Assembly (NCBI RefSeq): GCF_033568475.1
Contig: NC_133121.1
Location: 136,618,375 to 136,682,374, forward strand
DNA from: Henckelia pumila
Lineage: Eukaryota; Streptophyta; Magnoliopsida; Lamiales; Gesneriaceae
Length of the DNA stretch: 64,000 nucleotides
Reading direction: 5' to 3'
Shown here: in pieces, positions 49,553-62,297 of the stretch
How positions within the stretch are numbered: position 1 is the stretch's first letter
Layout: the number at the start of each line of letters is the position of its first letter
Translations under genes and position numbers: made by a program
Notes under the pieces: generated by a model
What the model was told of the DNA's origin: nothing
The model's input: only the letters and a program-made list of their open reading frames with translations
Database searches by the model: none

Positions 49553-51393
49553 GATCTCTCTCCCTCTCCCTTTTGTGTAAATTGCAAATAGGGAAATGGG
49601 GAATAACATCATATCATTAATTAGCTCATAAGAAGGTAGTTGAAAAAGTCTTTATCATATCATATATATATATATAATATGGGTAGGTGATGTGAACTAA
49701 CATGGTGGATAAGGAGTGTGGGAACAAGCTACGCACATCATTTGCGCTGGCCGAGTTGACCATCTATTTATTTAGCTTTCCTTGGTTGGATTGATGATGG
49801 ATTTGCTTTTTTTTAAAAAAAATATATATATGAGTGATTTCGATTGTAAAGATCGTTCATGGGATTTTTTTTTTATAAAAAAAATAATAATAATAATGTA
49901 CAAAAAGATGATTTGTATGAGTACGAATGATGTTTCTTGAATATTAAAGTGATAAAAATTTATACACGAAAGAAACTGAAACAAATCGACCCTTGGGCCT
50001 TGACCATAAGATTGTATATTTTAAAATTTTGGGCGTGATTTCATTTTAGATTCGAAGTGCGCATCTAGTTTTCTAATGATAGTTTATTTCTTATGTTAAA
50101 AATTGTTTATTCTAATTTAAAACGAGCATTTCTTGTTTTTGAAACCTTTATTTTGTTTGATTTGATTAGTGTCTAGTAGATGCACAAATAGAATGCGGCA
50201 CTCCAAGTACAAGGACTTCTTGTCTTGTCCCAATCAATGGCCGGCTTGCCCATGAACCGTGGCCTGTTGTGACGGCCGGCTCGGAACCCTTCTAGGAATG
50301 CCCGTGGTATACTTCGAACCTTATATTTGTTATTTCTTTTTATATATATATCAAATAAATCTAACAAGGTATTGAAGTAGATAAGCTCGTAGATAGCTTA
50401 AAAACTTAAGACTGTTAGTACATAATTATTCAATCCGATGCTCTTTTGGTCATTGAATCTCTGAAGAATTCAGAGTTAGATTCATCCAATTTAAACCCTG
50501 AAGAGTGTAAAATCCTAACTAAAAAGTTATCATCTTATCATTTTGTATCAACAAATAAGACGACTCACACTTTATCTGAAATTTTTTTTATATTTATGGT
50601 CTGTTAGGAATGGTCGATGTGAATGGTCAACTTGGGGATTCAAAACCAATGCGATTTAGGTGACTTTATCCCTGAGATATTTTTCATACGGCCTGTTTTC
50701 GAAAATGACTTATTTACGAATTATTACAGATTCAAAATTACTCCTAATCAAGAAACTTGTGAAAGTTTATGGCTAATACAATTATTATGATATTAAAAGG
50801 CCAAGTACAGCAAGTTTATGGCTATATTCTTATTTATCAACAATTAATTTTGTCTTCGTAAAGTCAATAAAGTTGAATAGCATAAAGTGACTTTACACAA
50901 CCATTACATGGGCTCCAGTATCATGTCATTCCACGCCAATACATGTTATCATTATTGCCTCCACAATCATAACCTTGTAAATTCTTCTTTTTGTATAGTA
51001 ACAATAGCAGCAGCAGCAGCAGCTACAAAATGTGCGTTGACCTAATAATTATTAACACTAGATTTAGAAGTACAGATATTATTTGCTCGACAGCACTTCC
51101 AAAACTATTCAAGGACTTTCCCTAAAGAAGTTGACAAAAACTAAAAATCAGTTCTATGCTACTGAATGCAATTGCACGCTACAAAAGCTAGTTCCTCGGA
51201 GAAATGAAGCAACTGGAAGCAAGAAAAGGGAGAAAAGAACAAAGAAACAAGTGAACTAAGATAATGAAGAAACGAAACGACTTTAATAAATATTTGAACT
51301 GGACTTGAGCGGGGGGGTAGCCAACTTATTTGCAGTAGATGTATTTCAGAGGCCAAACTCGATAAAGGCAGAATGAACATAAGTCGCAACAGG
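49553..51393. other. Intergenic region: b561-gene upstream / DUF3755-gene downstream
   Basis: It holds the presumed promoter of the b561 gene and AT-rich DNA with short AT and A runs. A locally GC-richer patch at 50195-50310 contains GGCCGGCT twice but no supported ORF. A short CAG run occurs near 51010. Confidence 0.55.
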
Positions 51394-54300
51394 CTACTTT
51401 GGCAGGGGAGGAAGAATCGATTTAGCGAGATCGTCATTCAGCTTTACAGGAAGTGGCGGCATCTGCTTCATTACTTCTGGCATGTCACTACGGCTGCAAT
51501 ACACAATTCATACAAGAATTTTTAGAATACTATGGATTTAATACCCAAAAAAAAAAATTCTTCAGAGGTGAATTGAATGCGTATGTCAAAAGCATGTATA
51601 ACAGAAATCATTCTTCTGATAATTCTGGCCAGATTTAAAAAATACAGCAGATATATTGGAATCAAAGAACAAATCACCACCAAAGACAAAAATATATGAG
51701 AAATCAAATGATGATTATCTATCGAAGGAAATGCATTCAAGATTCATTAAATAATCAAGTAAAAAAAGAAAACCGCAAAAAATACTGTTGAGTAGTGAGG
51801 AAATATAGTAAACATCAGAAAAGTCGATAAATGCGGCAATTATTTTCAAATGATCCGGCACAAATAGAAATGAATGAGAAGCCAAATCAAAATATAGGTA
51901 GGAAGTCCAGGACGTACTCTTCCAAGATAGACATGATATTTTTTCGAGCTTGACAGAAGAGATTGATGTTCTCATGAATCTGCAAACAGAAAAGAAAAAA
52001 AATATATTGTAAGCACCACTAATTATATCTAGAGATGAAGCACAGTCCCATGCTGTCCAATGGAACCTAAGACAATGGCTGAGGAATGCCTACAGCTAAA
52101 TCTGGATTGAAACCATAAATCACTAAAGGACAAATGTATGATTATTATTACATCACAATCTCTGCATTGTATAGCCAGGAATTTAAAACAAAATTACTCA
52201 TTTCCTGTTATGGGATATGTTTTGACAAAAAATACCGACATTAAGCCTCCAAGACACAACAGCCATGCAAAGCAGGAAACATTTATTATTAATTAATGAA
52301 CCTATTCGCAAACACTGAAAGAAGGGCTTTCTCACTCACAAGAAAAAATTTTGCTTTTTGTTTGCAACAGCTCATAGGGTAGCTCTTACTTTATAGTATT
52401 TCAAAACACTAGTTCGGTGACACAAGCTGTCTCCTTCATGTTTTTCCAACTCATGTCCATGTTTCAGTAGTTTTTAAGCGCACTCTACTTGGAATAACAA
52501 CCACTTCAACTGTTTGATTTACTCATCAGTTCTAAATACAGAAGCTAAAAGTAAAAAGATTTCTCGGCCGTTTGGAGTCCACCATGTGATAGCATTCATT
52601 ATTGCAAACAACATAACATGCGGCAACTGCTACATCCAAGCATCCAGGATCAAAATATACCATAACCAAATACATCAACCAAGTACATTGCAATGGTGAG
52701 TTTAACCTTCCATTAAGTGCACAGTTGTTTACAGCAAAAATCTCAATTAGTGACAAAAATGCTGGTTCTCATTGTGGATGTCAATCATCCAAATACACGT
52801 GAAACTATCAAATAATTACCAACTCTTAGACCCTTGCAAATTAAAAAAATATGTTAATGAAGATGTAAGTACCTTGAAACTAGCAAAGTTTGAAGAAATT
52901 TGATCCAAGGCCTGAGCACTTTGCTCGAGAAGATGTCCAGAGGAACCACCAATCACTGAAACAACAAATTTAAATTTCTAGAAACAATAAATAAATGAAC
53001 AAACAATAAACCATCCAGAAGATATAAGTAAAGTTTGTCATTTGATCCGATCAGTTCCATACAAACAGAGCAAACTTAGTAGTTTCAACAGTCTACTTCA
53101 ACATAATGGTATCTAAGTGATTGTCCTTTTTATAATCATCTAAAAATTATCTGATGAACTACCAAGAACTTGTAGCATCAAGATGCTGAGTTGGAATTGA
53201 TCTGAAATTAAGGATATAAACCACAATGAGAAGAGAATACGATTTTCTTTCTCTAGACATGAGATTGTATACTTGATGCCCAATTGGATTCTGAAAGTTG
53301 AGATCTCACAAGCAATATCCACATGCACCTAAAAACTTAGAAGATCTTTAGTTACCCTTTCCCATCTCAAGTCGTAATACAAGAAAGGTAATTATCCAGC
53401 ACGTCATTCTCACAATCCATAAAAACTTCTGATTAATTTATATGCATCATCTTCCGTGTGCGGTATAGCTGCAAACAATTATAATTTATAAACTGAGGGA
53501 AAGTGTGCACTGAGACACATGATTTCAGGAAGATAACCAGGCAAAATAGATATTGGCAGAGGAGGCATTAACATAAGGCTACACAGAGAAAAAAACCATG
53601 AACAAGTGGCACAAAAAAAATTATGTTTCCTTCTAGAGCGAAATTCAAGATAATAGACTGACTTTTGTATGAGATGCCATCATCACTGTCCATTGACATC
53701 ATTGAAGAAACATACGGAGGATCATTGGAGCGATTTGGAACTTGAGAAGATTTTGGCAGTGAATCTGTAATCTTTTCCTGAGAAAAAAATGATATGGATA
53801 TGGTATAAAGTGAGATAAATATAATTCACTTCAGTGTCAGTATATCAATTTCTAAAAGCACTATAAATGTCCAAAATATAATATATTTATTCTGCATAAA
53901 ACAGTGAAAATGAAGATGAAGAACACTGTGAAGCTGTACTTTTCAAAACTAAGTATTCACACAAAACACGGTAACGCTGTCCTTTTCAAAACTAAGTATT
54001 CACATCTCTCTCTTGTTCATTATTTAAACCTGACTGGTAGAACACAGACATAATGAAACCACTTATAACTTGTTTTCGAACTTTTATAAACAAGGAAAAC
54101 TTCTAAATAGGATACCATAAACTTAGAGGGTGTTTGGCTAAGCTTGTTAAAAAGAGCTTAAAAGCTGTTTTACGAGCTTATAAGCTATTAAAACTTATTT
54201 TAAAAATAAGATGTTAAAATGTTTGGATAAACTTATTTTAAATAATTTAAAGATGTTGATGTGTTTGTCATTATAAGATCTTTTTATCGTCGAAATTACT

Positions 54301-57300
54301 AAAAAGTGTATAATTATATGAAAATAATGTTTCGAGTTATACATATATGAAAATAGTTTTAGAATAAACATATATTAAAAAATAAAATTTTTATAATATT
54401 TTATTTTAGAACAATTTATGTGATTTGGAATTTTTTTAAAATAATATTTAATATTTAATGGTGGAGGATATGATGGAGATATATTAAAATATTTAAGGAT
54501 ATTTTAGAAAGATAAAATGTTAAAATAAGATCTTTTTGAAAAAAGTATATCTCCCCTTACTTTTTTAAAAGCAGCTTATAAGCTGTCAAACAGCTTATTC
54601 GACAGCTTATAAGCTGTTTTTAAAAAAAATTTGTCAAACAAAAATTTAGAGCATATGATAGATGGCAAACACCCTCTTAATTCTAAGACCAGTGCAAATA
54701 ATGTTAGTCATTATGATAGATGGCAGGGTCCAACGAAAGTAATCACCAGATTTTGTAATTATTTGGATGCACAGTCAGAAAACTCTTATGGTTTAATAAG
54801 TAGGAGATAAGCATGTCCATGAGAAATTTCTTCCCTCGTTCTTTTTTCTGTTTCGAATCGTTTAGTGTCAAAACAAACAGATATTTGGGAAAATAATCAC
54901 AATTCGAAATGAAATTATTATGAATCTTTTCATTAGAGAAACAACTCTTAGCAGTAGAAATCATATGGCAGTTGCAAATTTCTAAGGAACCAGAAAGATC
55001 ACAGAATTTTAGGCATCATCATCACTATTTCTTATCATCGCTGGCCATGAGCTGCACATGGCTATACAACCACAAAATATATTAGATCAAGTATTTCATT
55101 TCTTTACCACAAAGAAATCTGCATACATTGTTTAAATATGGTTCGAGACTGGAAAATTATTGTTATCTAATCGTTAAGTGATTCCTGCGTGGGATTATTA
55201 TTTGTGCTGCTCGATCTTTTAATGCAAGAATTATGATAAGACTACTTATTTAAATTCAATAGATGACTGTCTGTAAAGCTATACTAATTTTCAATCCCAT
55301 TCTTAGGATGAAAAAAAATGTAATATGAAGATGTTGAACAGACAGGCACTCATTTATTGTGTAGTTGAATAGACAGGTGAGGAAAAAGACAGCATGAAAC
55401 AAGTACCTTTTTGTCTTTATTTTTCTTTGAAGAATTTTGATCATCTTTCCTTCTCTTTCCATTTTCCTTTTTCTGCCAAACATTGAAACATTTAAATCAG
55501 GATTTTCGGAATTAGCTGAAAACAAATATCAGTTTATAATGACTATCCTTTTCACTCACGCTCTTCTTCCCATAGTCCACCTTTAGCCATAATTGAGGCA
55601 AATTCAAATAGACTTTTTAACTTCGACAACAGAGAAAATATATCTCATTAAACACAATCTGGATTTGGAGTTATGATTCACCCACCTATACAAGGAAATA
55701 AGTGGAGAATTAAGCAGGCAAGCTCTTCAGCGTTAGAGTACCAATTAGTTTTGTTCTCCTGGGGGTTAAATTGATCTTTGAAACCTCTACTTGAGCTTCA
55801 GGATTTTCAAAACCCCTCAAAAGTTCAAGGGAATGAATTGTTACCGTATTAACAGACGAAGTATATATTAAGAAAAAAACTGCATGTCCGACGGGGTAAT
55901 TTTTTAGACAACTTCAATTCTGCACCGCTTCAGAATATACTGCGTCAAAATTAATCACCGTGTGCAAGTGCAAACTCATAATTGAACAGAAAACACCAGT
56001 AAAAAACATATTGTGAGTTAACTTTTTTTTGGTCCATTCATGCATGTTATGCGTTCCAGGATAATGCACCAATCCAGACTTTCAAATACATTCCCTCACA
56101 GTCAAGAAACTTGTCTGTGACACCATATCCTATGGTGGCTTACTTTATTTTGTCTTTTCTCTCTCAGGACAAATATGAAGAGACAAGATTTAGGTAGCCA
56201 GTATGGCTCAAGCTTAGTAATAAATTAGATTTACATTTGATGTCTTAAAACCCAATTCAGAAGGAAAAAAGAATCTTACTGTGCCGAACTTTTAGTATCA
56301 TCTGATTGTTGAATATTACAATAAAAGATTTAAAGAAGCAAATTAAACAGAACTAAAAAAATGGGAAAAAAGAGCTCACATTCATCCATCTGCAGCTTAA
56401 CGCTTACAATAAAAGATTTAAAGAAGCAAATTAAACAGAACTAAAAAAATTGAAAAAAAGATCTCACATTCATCCATCTGCATCTTAACGCAACATCCCG
56501 AACTGTCTTCTCTTGTAATGCCTGGGCAATTTTAGCATATAGAACTATTGTGGATTGACTGGATTCTGAGGCATATCTGGCAGAAAGCAATGATATAGAT
56601 GGTATTAACATAAACTAATGCAACAAAAGATATTGTAGCCAAAAAAACACTGCTGGTCGCAGCTAGGCAAGTACATTTCTGCCATTTCAATTTTCATATA
56701 GTGGCTTTTCCTACAAACAAGGTCAAATTTGCACTTGCATCCATCTCTAATCTAAATTTTATCATTTTGGCAGACCAATCAAACAACGGATTTGACTGTT
56801 TCCGGTTAGTGCAGATATTGACTTGGTCACTTGGACTAAACGGATAGTATAACAAAACTGTGCTCAGAGGACAGTCCTGAATACATAGAGATTACTAATG
56901 GTTGAAACCCGAGCCAGTGCAAGATCAACATCTGAGCAGTGAAATAAAAAACTAGATGAAAGTGAATGATATATCTCTCGCCCGCACAAACACACACAAA
57001 AATCTAATAAAGTACCCAATGAATGGTCCAAATTTCATTACAAAAAATTCCGAACCCGGAACACATATACCAACATATACTGAAGGAAATTTACACCGTA
57101 GTATAAAAAAAATACGCATCCAAACACATGGTAAAAATGTTAACAAACAAACAGCAATCAAAACATACAGAGGTCCATAGACATAATTGCCACGGAGAAA
57201 GAAATAATCAGGGAGAAGCTAACTTCGCAAGTAAATCTTCGAGCGTGGACTGTTCTTCGGGAGTCCAATCGAGCGATATGCCAGGATTGTGGCGGAGGGT

Positions 57301-57471
57301 GGTCTGGGCCGGTCCCACCGCAGAGTTCTCCGTTACCGAGAGACCACCGCCGTTACTCTTGACGGCATCACCATTTGCATTCTCCTTCCCTCCACCACTG
57401 CGATTCCCGCCGTTGGTATTCCCATTGTTATTGTCACTCTGACCCCCTGAAGGGGTAGCACTAGCAGCCAT
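51394..57471 (-). CDS. DUF3755-type plant protein with SANT/Myb-like region
   Basis: Seven exons in phase: 57224-57471, 56468-56576, 55407-55472, 53663-53777, 52873-52955, 51918-51979 and 51394-51487, giving 258 residues. The N-terminus is Gly/Asn-rich and disordered. LDWTPEEQSTLEDLLAKYASE with KTVRDVALRCRWMN forms a SANT/Myb-like helical unit (about 65-120). Next comes a Lys-rich stretch that could act as a nuclear signal (about 120-142, RRKDDQ..KKNKDKK). The C-terminal DUF3755 region contains NINLFCQARKNI and MPEVMKQMPPLPVKLNDDLA. A nuclear role is likely from composition, but the family is poorly characterised and I infer no specific activity. The ATG at 57469-57471 is the first in frame. 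The 3' part of exon 2 is copied in the following intron (56316-56403). Confidence 0.9.
54126..54676. mobile_element. Tourist-like MITE (PIF/Harbinger type)
   Basis: A 551-bp element with ends GAGGGTGTTTGGC and, reverse-complemented, GAGGGTGTTTGCC. It is flanked on both sides by TTA (54123-54125 and 54677-54679), the typical PIF/Harbinger target duplication. Subterminal AGCTTATAAGCT-type palindromes are repeated near both ends. It is non-coding and lies in the DUF3755-gene intron between exons 3 and 4. Confidence 0.8.
56316..56491. repeat. 88-bp tandem duplication spanning an exon-intron border
   Basis: The unit 56404-56491 is repeated at 56316-56403 with about five mismatches. Read on the minus strand, the unit includes the last 24 nt of exon 2 of the DUF3755 gene, its donor GTGAG and 64 nt of intron. 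The intron therefore contains a second copy of the exon end plus an intact donor. Confidence 0.93.
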
Positions 57472-59214
57472 GAACAATCAGCTAAGAAATCGGAATTCGA
57501 CACGATTTCGTTCGGCTGGGGAAGTTGCAAATCAGATTTGACGGAGATGATGACTCTGGTACGAGCGAGAAACGTGAAATCTACGAGATTATCTGGATTG
57601 ATTAAGAAAATAATCAGATAAATATTAGTGACCGAATGAAGATTTTATCTGATGGAAGGACGTTAACCTTAGAGGTAAATTTCACAAAGGTCCCTATATT
57701 TCCGAACTGACTTCAATTTCTCCCTATAATTTCAATATTGCTTCATTTTAATCCCTTTTATTTCTCAAGTACCCTAAGCTTCAGATATTTGTTTTTTTTT
57801 TATTTCCGAAGTTATTATGTATAATTGTATATGCAAGATTTGTTTACTATTATATTATATTATACTATATATTACACTTTTTTCCCGCAGAGTAGTATTA
57901 AGAATAATTTATAATAAAATAACATATTTTAATTTTTTAAAATTCTTTTTTAAATTTATAAACAGTGTTATTTTTATCTATCAATAACATAAGCATATAT
58001 AATAAATAAATTGTTCAAACTTTAAAAAAAAATCAATATAATATATTGAGATTGACATTACTTTTTTTTTTACAAGAACCTTGTAATTTATTAATGAATA
58101 TCAGACATTACAAGATTAATTAGCCAAAAGAGAAATAACTCAGGCACCCAAAAAAACAGTTTTTATATGCATCTACCAAAATAAGCTGGTTTATAAGCTA
58201 TTTCCCTTTTACGTAATGTGTAAATATATATAAAAAAAAATTTACATTACTGAATGTTCATGTTATTTTTAAGATGGTATAATGAAAAAAATATTCAAAA
58301 ATCCACATATTTATACAAGAATATCAAATAATTTCAAAAAAATTAAATAGTAGATAAGAAGATGTTGGAATTTTTCGTATAGATAAAAGAATATCTAGCA
58401 ATTTCAAAAAAACCAAAAGTAAACGGGATAAGATATTGGAATTATAGATAGATTACAAATTATTTCATATATACTAGTATTTTTGTGCACACGTTGCGTA
58501 TTTAATATGACAAGAATAACGCGAGAGTGGATGAAATAAGTTATACATAGATTAATAATACATCAAATCAAACAATGCATATAGATAATAGATAATTTAT
58601 ATATACTAGCGACAGAAGACACGCAACTAATACATGAATATTATGAGTTTTATTCATGAAATAATTTATTATTATTAATTAAAAATTAATTATTGGGAAG
58701 ATAATAAAAATTTAATATGTTAATGTTATCAAATTGATATTTAAGATATATACGTTTGAAATTATATAATCATAAAAGCAAAATAATAAATTAGTTGAAA
58801 AAAAAAGGAAGATGTTTACGTGACCGCAACACATGCATTGTGTGCAATATAAAATATTTTAGTGACTGTGTCACATGATCTTTTAAGTGCTTCATAATTT
58901 GTACATAAATTAAAGAGAAGTTGTAAAAAATTTTGTAAATAATTTAATATGAATTGATAAATGATGAAATGTGAAAAAAGAGATAAAGATAAAAGGAGCT
59001 AAGATTGTTAGAGAAAAAAATATGATAATTTAGTAATTTAATATCTAACATAAAAGAGTTGTATGTTAAATTAGGGGTAAAATGAGAATAATTTTTGGTG
59101 TGATTTGACACAACAAAATCGATTACTCTAGGGAGTTGAACTATTATAATATAGTATAGATAGTATAGCTAAAGCACTCAGCCTTTATATAATAGTAATA
59201 TAATATAGTATAAG

Positions 59215-59250
<36 letters not shown>

Positions 59251-59499
59251 GATAAATTTGTGTATAATTTGTAACTAACAAATCTTAGTTAAATATTTTT
59301 ATCTTTGATCGTACTTTTGAATTTTTAAATTAAATTATCATATCACACACAAATATAAAAGTTATTGAAACCTGTTTTTAAAATTAATTCATATGTACAA
59401 TACTAATCTTATTATGTTATTATATAGAGACATTTTAATTAAATAATTTTTAATTAATTAGTGAAATTTGAAATAAAATTATGTTTATATCTTACTATC

Positions 59500-59530
<31 letters not shown>

Positions 59531-60139
59531 CTTATTAAAAAAAACACCACTTAGTAACCAATTAAAATTAATTTGGTGAAAATCAATATAAAATATCTAA
59601 AATACCCCCCCTGCTTTGACTGTATTCAAAAAGCAAGCTCAGATTCATAGTGATGTGAAATCAAGAACAAGTTTCAGAGCTTCAATCCTCCTCTGTCGAT
59701 GCCTCGTTCTTCTCCAATTTGATGCTCTCCTCTCTTTCTCACTTCTTCTTCTTGGTGATGATCCAGAAATGAAAAAGTGAAAATTACCTCTAATTTCAAA
59801 TGTCGCAACCCCTTTTTTTTTTAGCTCAAAACTCATCGGTTGATTAATTGGTTGAGCTCACAACAGCTCTCTTCTAGCTACTACCGGACTCTCCCATATC
59901 CATTATTGTATTTGGGCCTAGCTTAATTATTGCCCAAGGAAATAAGTTTGGCCCAAGTCCAATATAATGTGTATGGCTTTCTCCGAGCCCAAAGCACTCA
60001 AACCCGATCCAACTATGACGTACACCATCTTACGAGTGGATTATAAATTTAGTAAAATATATATACATATTGTTTTTTTTAGTACAAATTGCATCGAATA
60101 TCGAAATTATATCATATTGCAACACTAAAAAGTAAAATT
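57472..60139. other. Repeat-rich intergenic region
   Basis: The first ~150 bp is the presumed DUF3755-gene promoter. After that the DNA is very AT-rich, with (TA)n at 59214-59242, (ATT)n at 59500-59530 and repeat-like segments such as TACTAG...GTTGCGTATT near 58485. The motif TTACTCTAGGGAGTT near 59125 also occurs near 33795, suggesting ends of one dispersed repeat family. Several GGCCCA/TGGGCC motifs at 59915-59995 could belong to a promoter. Confidence 0.5.
59645..59836 (-). CDS. Hypothetical short ORF, doubtful
   Basis: A 63-residue ORF beginning MSFELKKKG and followed by an Arg/Lys/Ser-rich stretch. It lies just downstream (minus strand) of a cluster of TGGGCC/GGCCCA motifs, which are often found in plant promoters. 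A GTAATT sequence after the 18th codon could be a splice donor, in which case this would be a first exon. There is no family match that I recognise and the composition is low in complexity. It may be a gene relic or chance. Confidence 0.2.
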   Translation of the reverse strand: MSFELKKKGVATFEIRGNFHFFISGSSPRRRSEKERRASNWRRTRHRQRRIEALKLVLDFTSL

Positions 60140-60310
60140 TACCCACACAACCGACGAAACTTGAGTATGGACTCGAGACGTACTTGTCTCGAGCTAAGAA
60201 AGTACCTAAATCTACCTAAATAAATTAGAAAATCTATCCGCAGTCAGCGAAAATTGAACCTGAGACCTCGTGGTCTCAGGGCCTCAGTCTTGACCACTAG
60301 GCCAAGACAA
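60140..60310 (-). mobile_element. tRNA-derived SINE candidate
   Basis: The minus strand contains an RNA polymerase III box A-like TGGCCTAGTGG (60294-60304) and, 33 nt on, a box B-like GGTTCAATTT (60251-60260), as in tRNA-related SINE heads. A non-tRNA body of roughly 110 bp follows. The exact 3' end and target duplication could not be fixed. It does not fold as an obvious functional tRNA gene. Confidence 0.55.
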
Positions 60311-60659
60311 TATATATACATATTGTTAATAGAGCTATTTCTTGTAAAATATCGCTAAATATTATTAATAGAGCAGTTTCTTCATTCTTGTAAAATGATC
60401 TTGCGGATACATACGATCCATATTTGCAATGTAAGTATCATATTTTTATTAGTCAAGTCGGTTAGAGATTAGTCTCATAAAATTAACTGTCGTTAGGAAT
60501 TTTTTGTTATTAATTAATATTATTAAGTTTGGACGGCCTATTTATAGATTATCAATTATCAATTAATTGTTAACTAAATAATCGTGACCTTGATGGCATC
60601 TTATTAGCCGGTATTCACCCCTTCCTTGCTTCTGCTAATTTTATCTCTATTTTGCATGT

Positions 60660-62297
60660 TAATCGATATAGTGACCCAACCCGGATCCACTACTAATCAG
60701 AGGTTAAAGTTTAAATAAACATGCAATAAATAATAATCAGAGAAAAATTGCGAAAACTTAATAAATACTAGACCGACAAAATACAACCGGTAAAATAAAT
60801 TCCAATAACACAAACCAATTGAAATAATTCAATAGTCTAACTACTACTCATGCAGTTCTTGCTTGGTCACCAACTTAACCTCAAGTCCTGGTGCAACACC
60901 TGTAACTGCCCTGTCAAATAGAGTGTCCAGAAAATACAAAAAACATCAAACGTGAGCGCTAAAGCTCAATACGCTATTACAGGTAACATACAAACATGAT
61001 GCGTGCAATATGAATATGTTCGGGTATCAGTATCTGGGATATAAAAATCTAAACTTCAGAGACTAACGCCTAGAACACGAGCTACAGCCTATGGGAATCA
61101 AACCGCTGGACCCAACCACTCATTTCTAACTGGACGTGGATCTAGGATGTCATCGAAAAAAACACTAGAGCCTGCATGACCCATCGGTTGGAGTGACTCT
61201 CAGTGCCCCAACCGTCCGAAAGGGCTAAACGACCTACTCAAGTGGCTCATCGCAAAAGATGTACATGCACAATATAATATGCAAATGTCGCATAAGATAT
61301 CCATGCAGTAACATGCAAATCATGACACATAAATGCAACACATAATCATGCATACCCGCTCGCAATCTCAGTCAGTACTTACGTACCTTAATAAGCATCC
61401 ATTTGGATTTCAAGCCTACCATCCAAAAATAAAATGCAAAATACACATGCATCATCTATTATGCTCTAAAAGCCTTAAATATGTTATTACATGCTCCCTA
61501 ATATTTTTAGAATCTAAAGTAATACCTGCATCCGTCGTCAGCCGCTGATGGCGACTGATGTAGCCAAAAATCACTTGTACTCGACAAGTTGCTTCTGCAA
61601 AGTCCGGAATATGAATAAGTCCTTGTACGTTCCCTTGGGAGATCTTCAGTGTGTTGTTCCTACGTCACAAAACAAAGTCAGAGGAGCTGGGAGGGTTCCC
61701 GGCGAAGGCGCTCCGACGCTCAAGTCAGCGATTACTCAAGGAATAATAATCGAGAGTAGAGCGATATAGTGCTTAAGAAAGTGTGTACCTTAATAATGAG
61801 GTGACTTGAGCTATTTATAGATATTCGGAGAGTTTCACGGGCTTGAGCCTTTTATAGGCTTTTGTAGAATTCAGGGCCTGCTTGAATTAAATATATATAA
61901 TATTTAAATAATCTTGGGCCTCAAAAATATTTGGAGTGGACCTTCATGATTGGGCTCAGACCCAGTTGAACTTTTAGGTGTAACCTATCATAGGCCCCCC
62001 ACTCTCGGGCGTGTCGCGTGTGTTGAGAGGACCGAGAGTAGAATTTTTATCGAAGTATTGTTAGAAATTTAGTTGCCGAGAATGAATATTGTTTGCCACT
62101 GCGAAAATTACGGGGAGTCCTGCCAGAATATTAATTGTAGAATCCTAGAAGAACTCTATCAGCTACATCTATTATAAATTCAACATCCCAGTATGTTTCC
62201 ATCACAACTTACTAACTCAATTTGGTTTTTCTTATTTTTGATTGCAGTATACGATCCATCTCGTTCGATTGAAAATAAACAAAGGCGAGAGATCAAT
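60660..62297. other. Probable LTR-retroelement-derived DNA
   Basis: The stretch lacks a supported gene. It begins near 'gtgacccaacccggatcc' and contains phrases often met in plant LTRs, for example 'gtgagcgctaaagctcaatacg' near 60950 and 'ctatttataga' near 61810. It directly precedes a gypsy-type protein gene, so it could be its LTR and leader, but no second copy lies in the window and boundaries are not defined. Confidence 0.4.

Noticed and set aside
50173-50367. 64-residue minus-strand ORF in a GC-richer patch
   Set aside because: No homology that I recognise, no neighbouring exon signals; probably chance.
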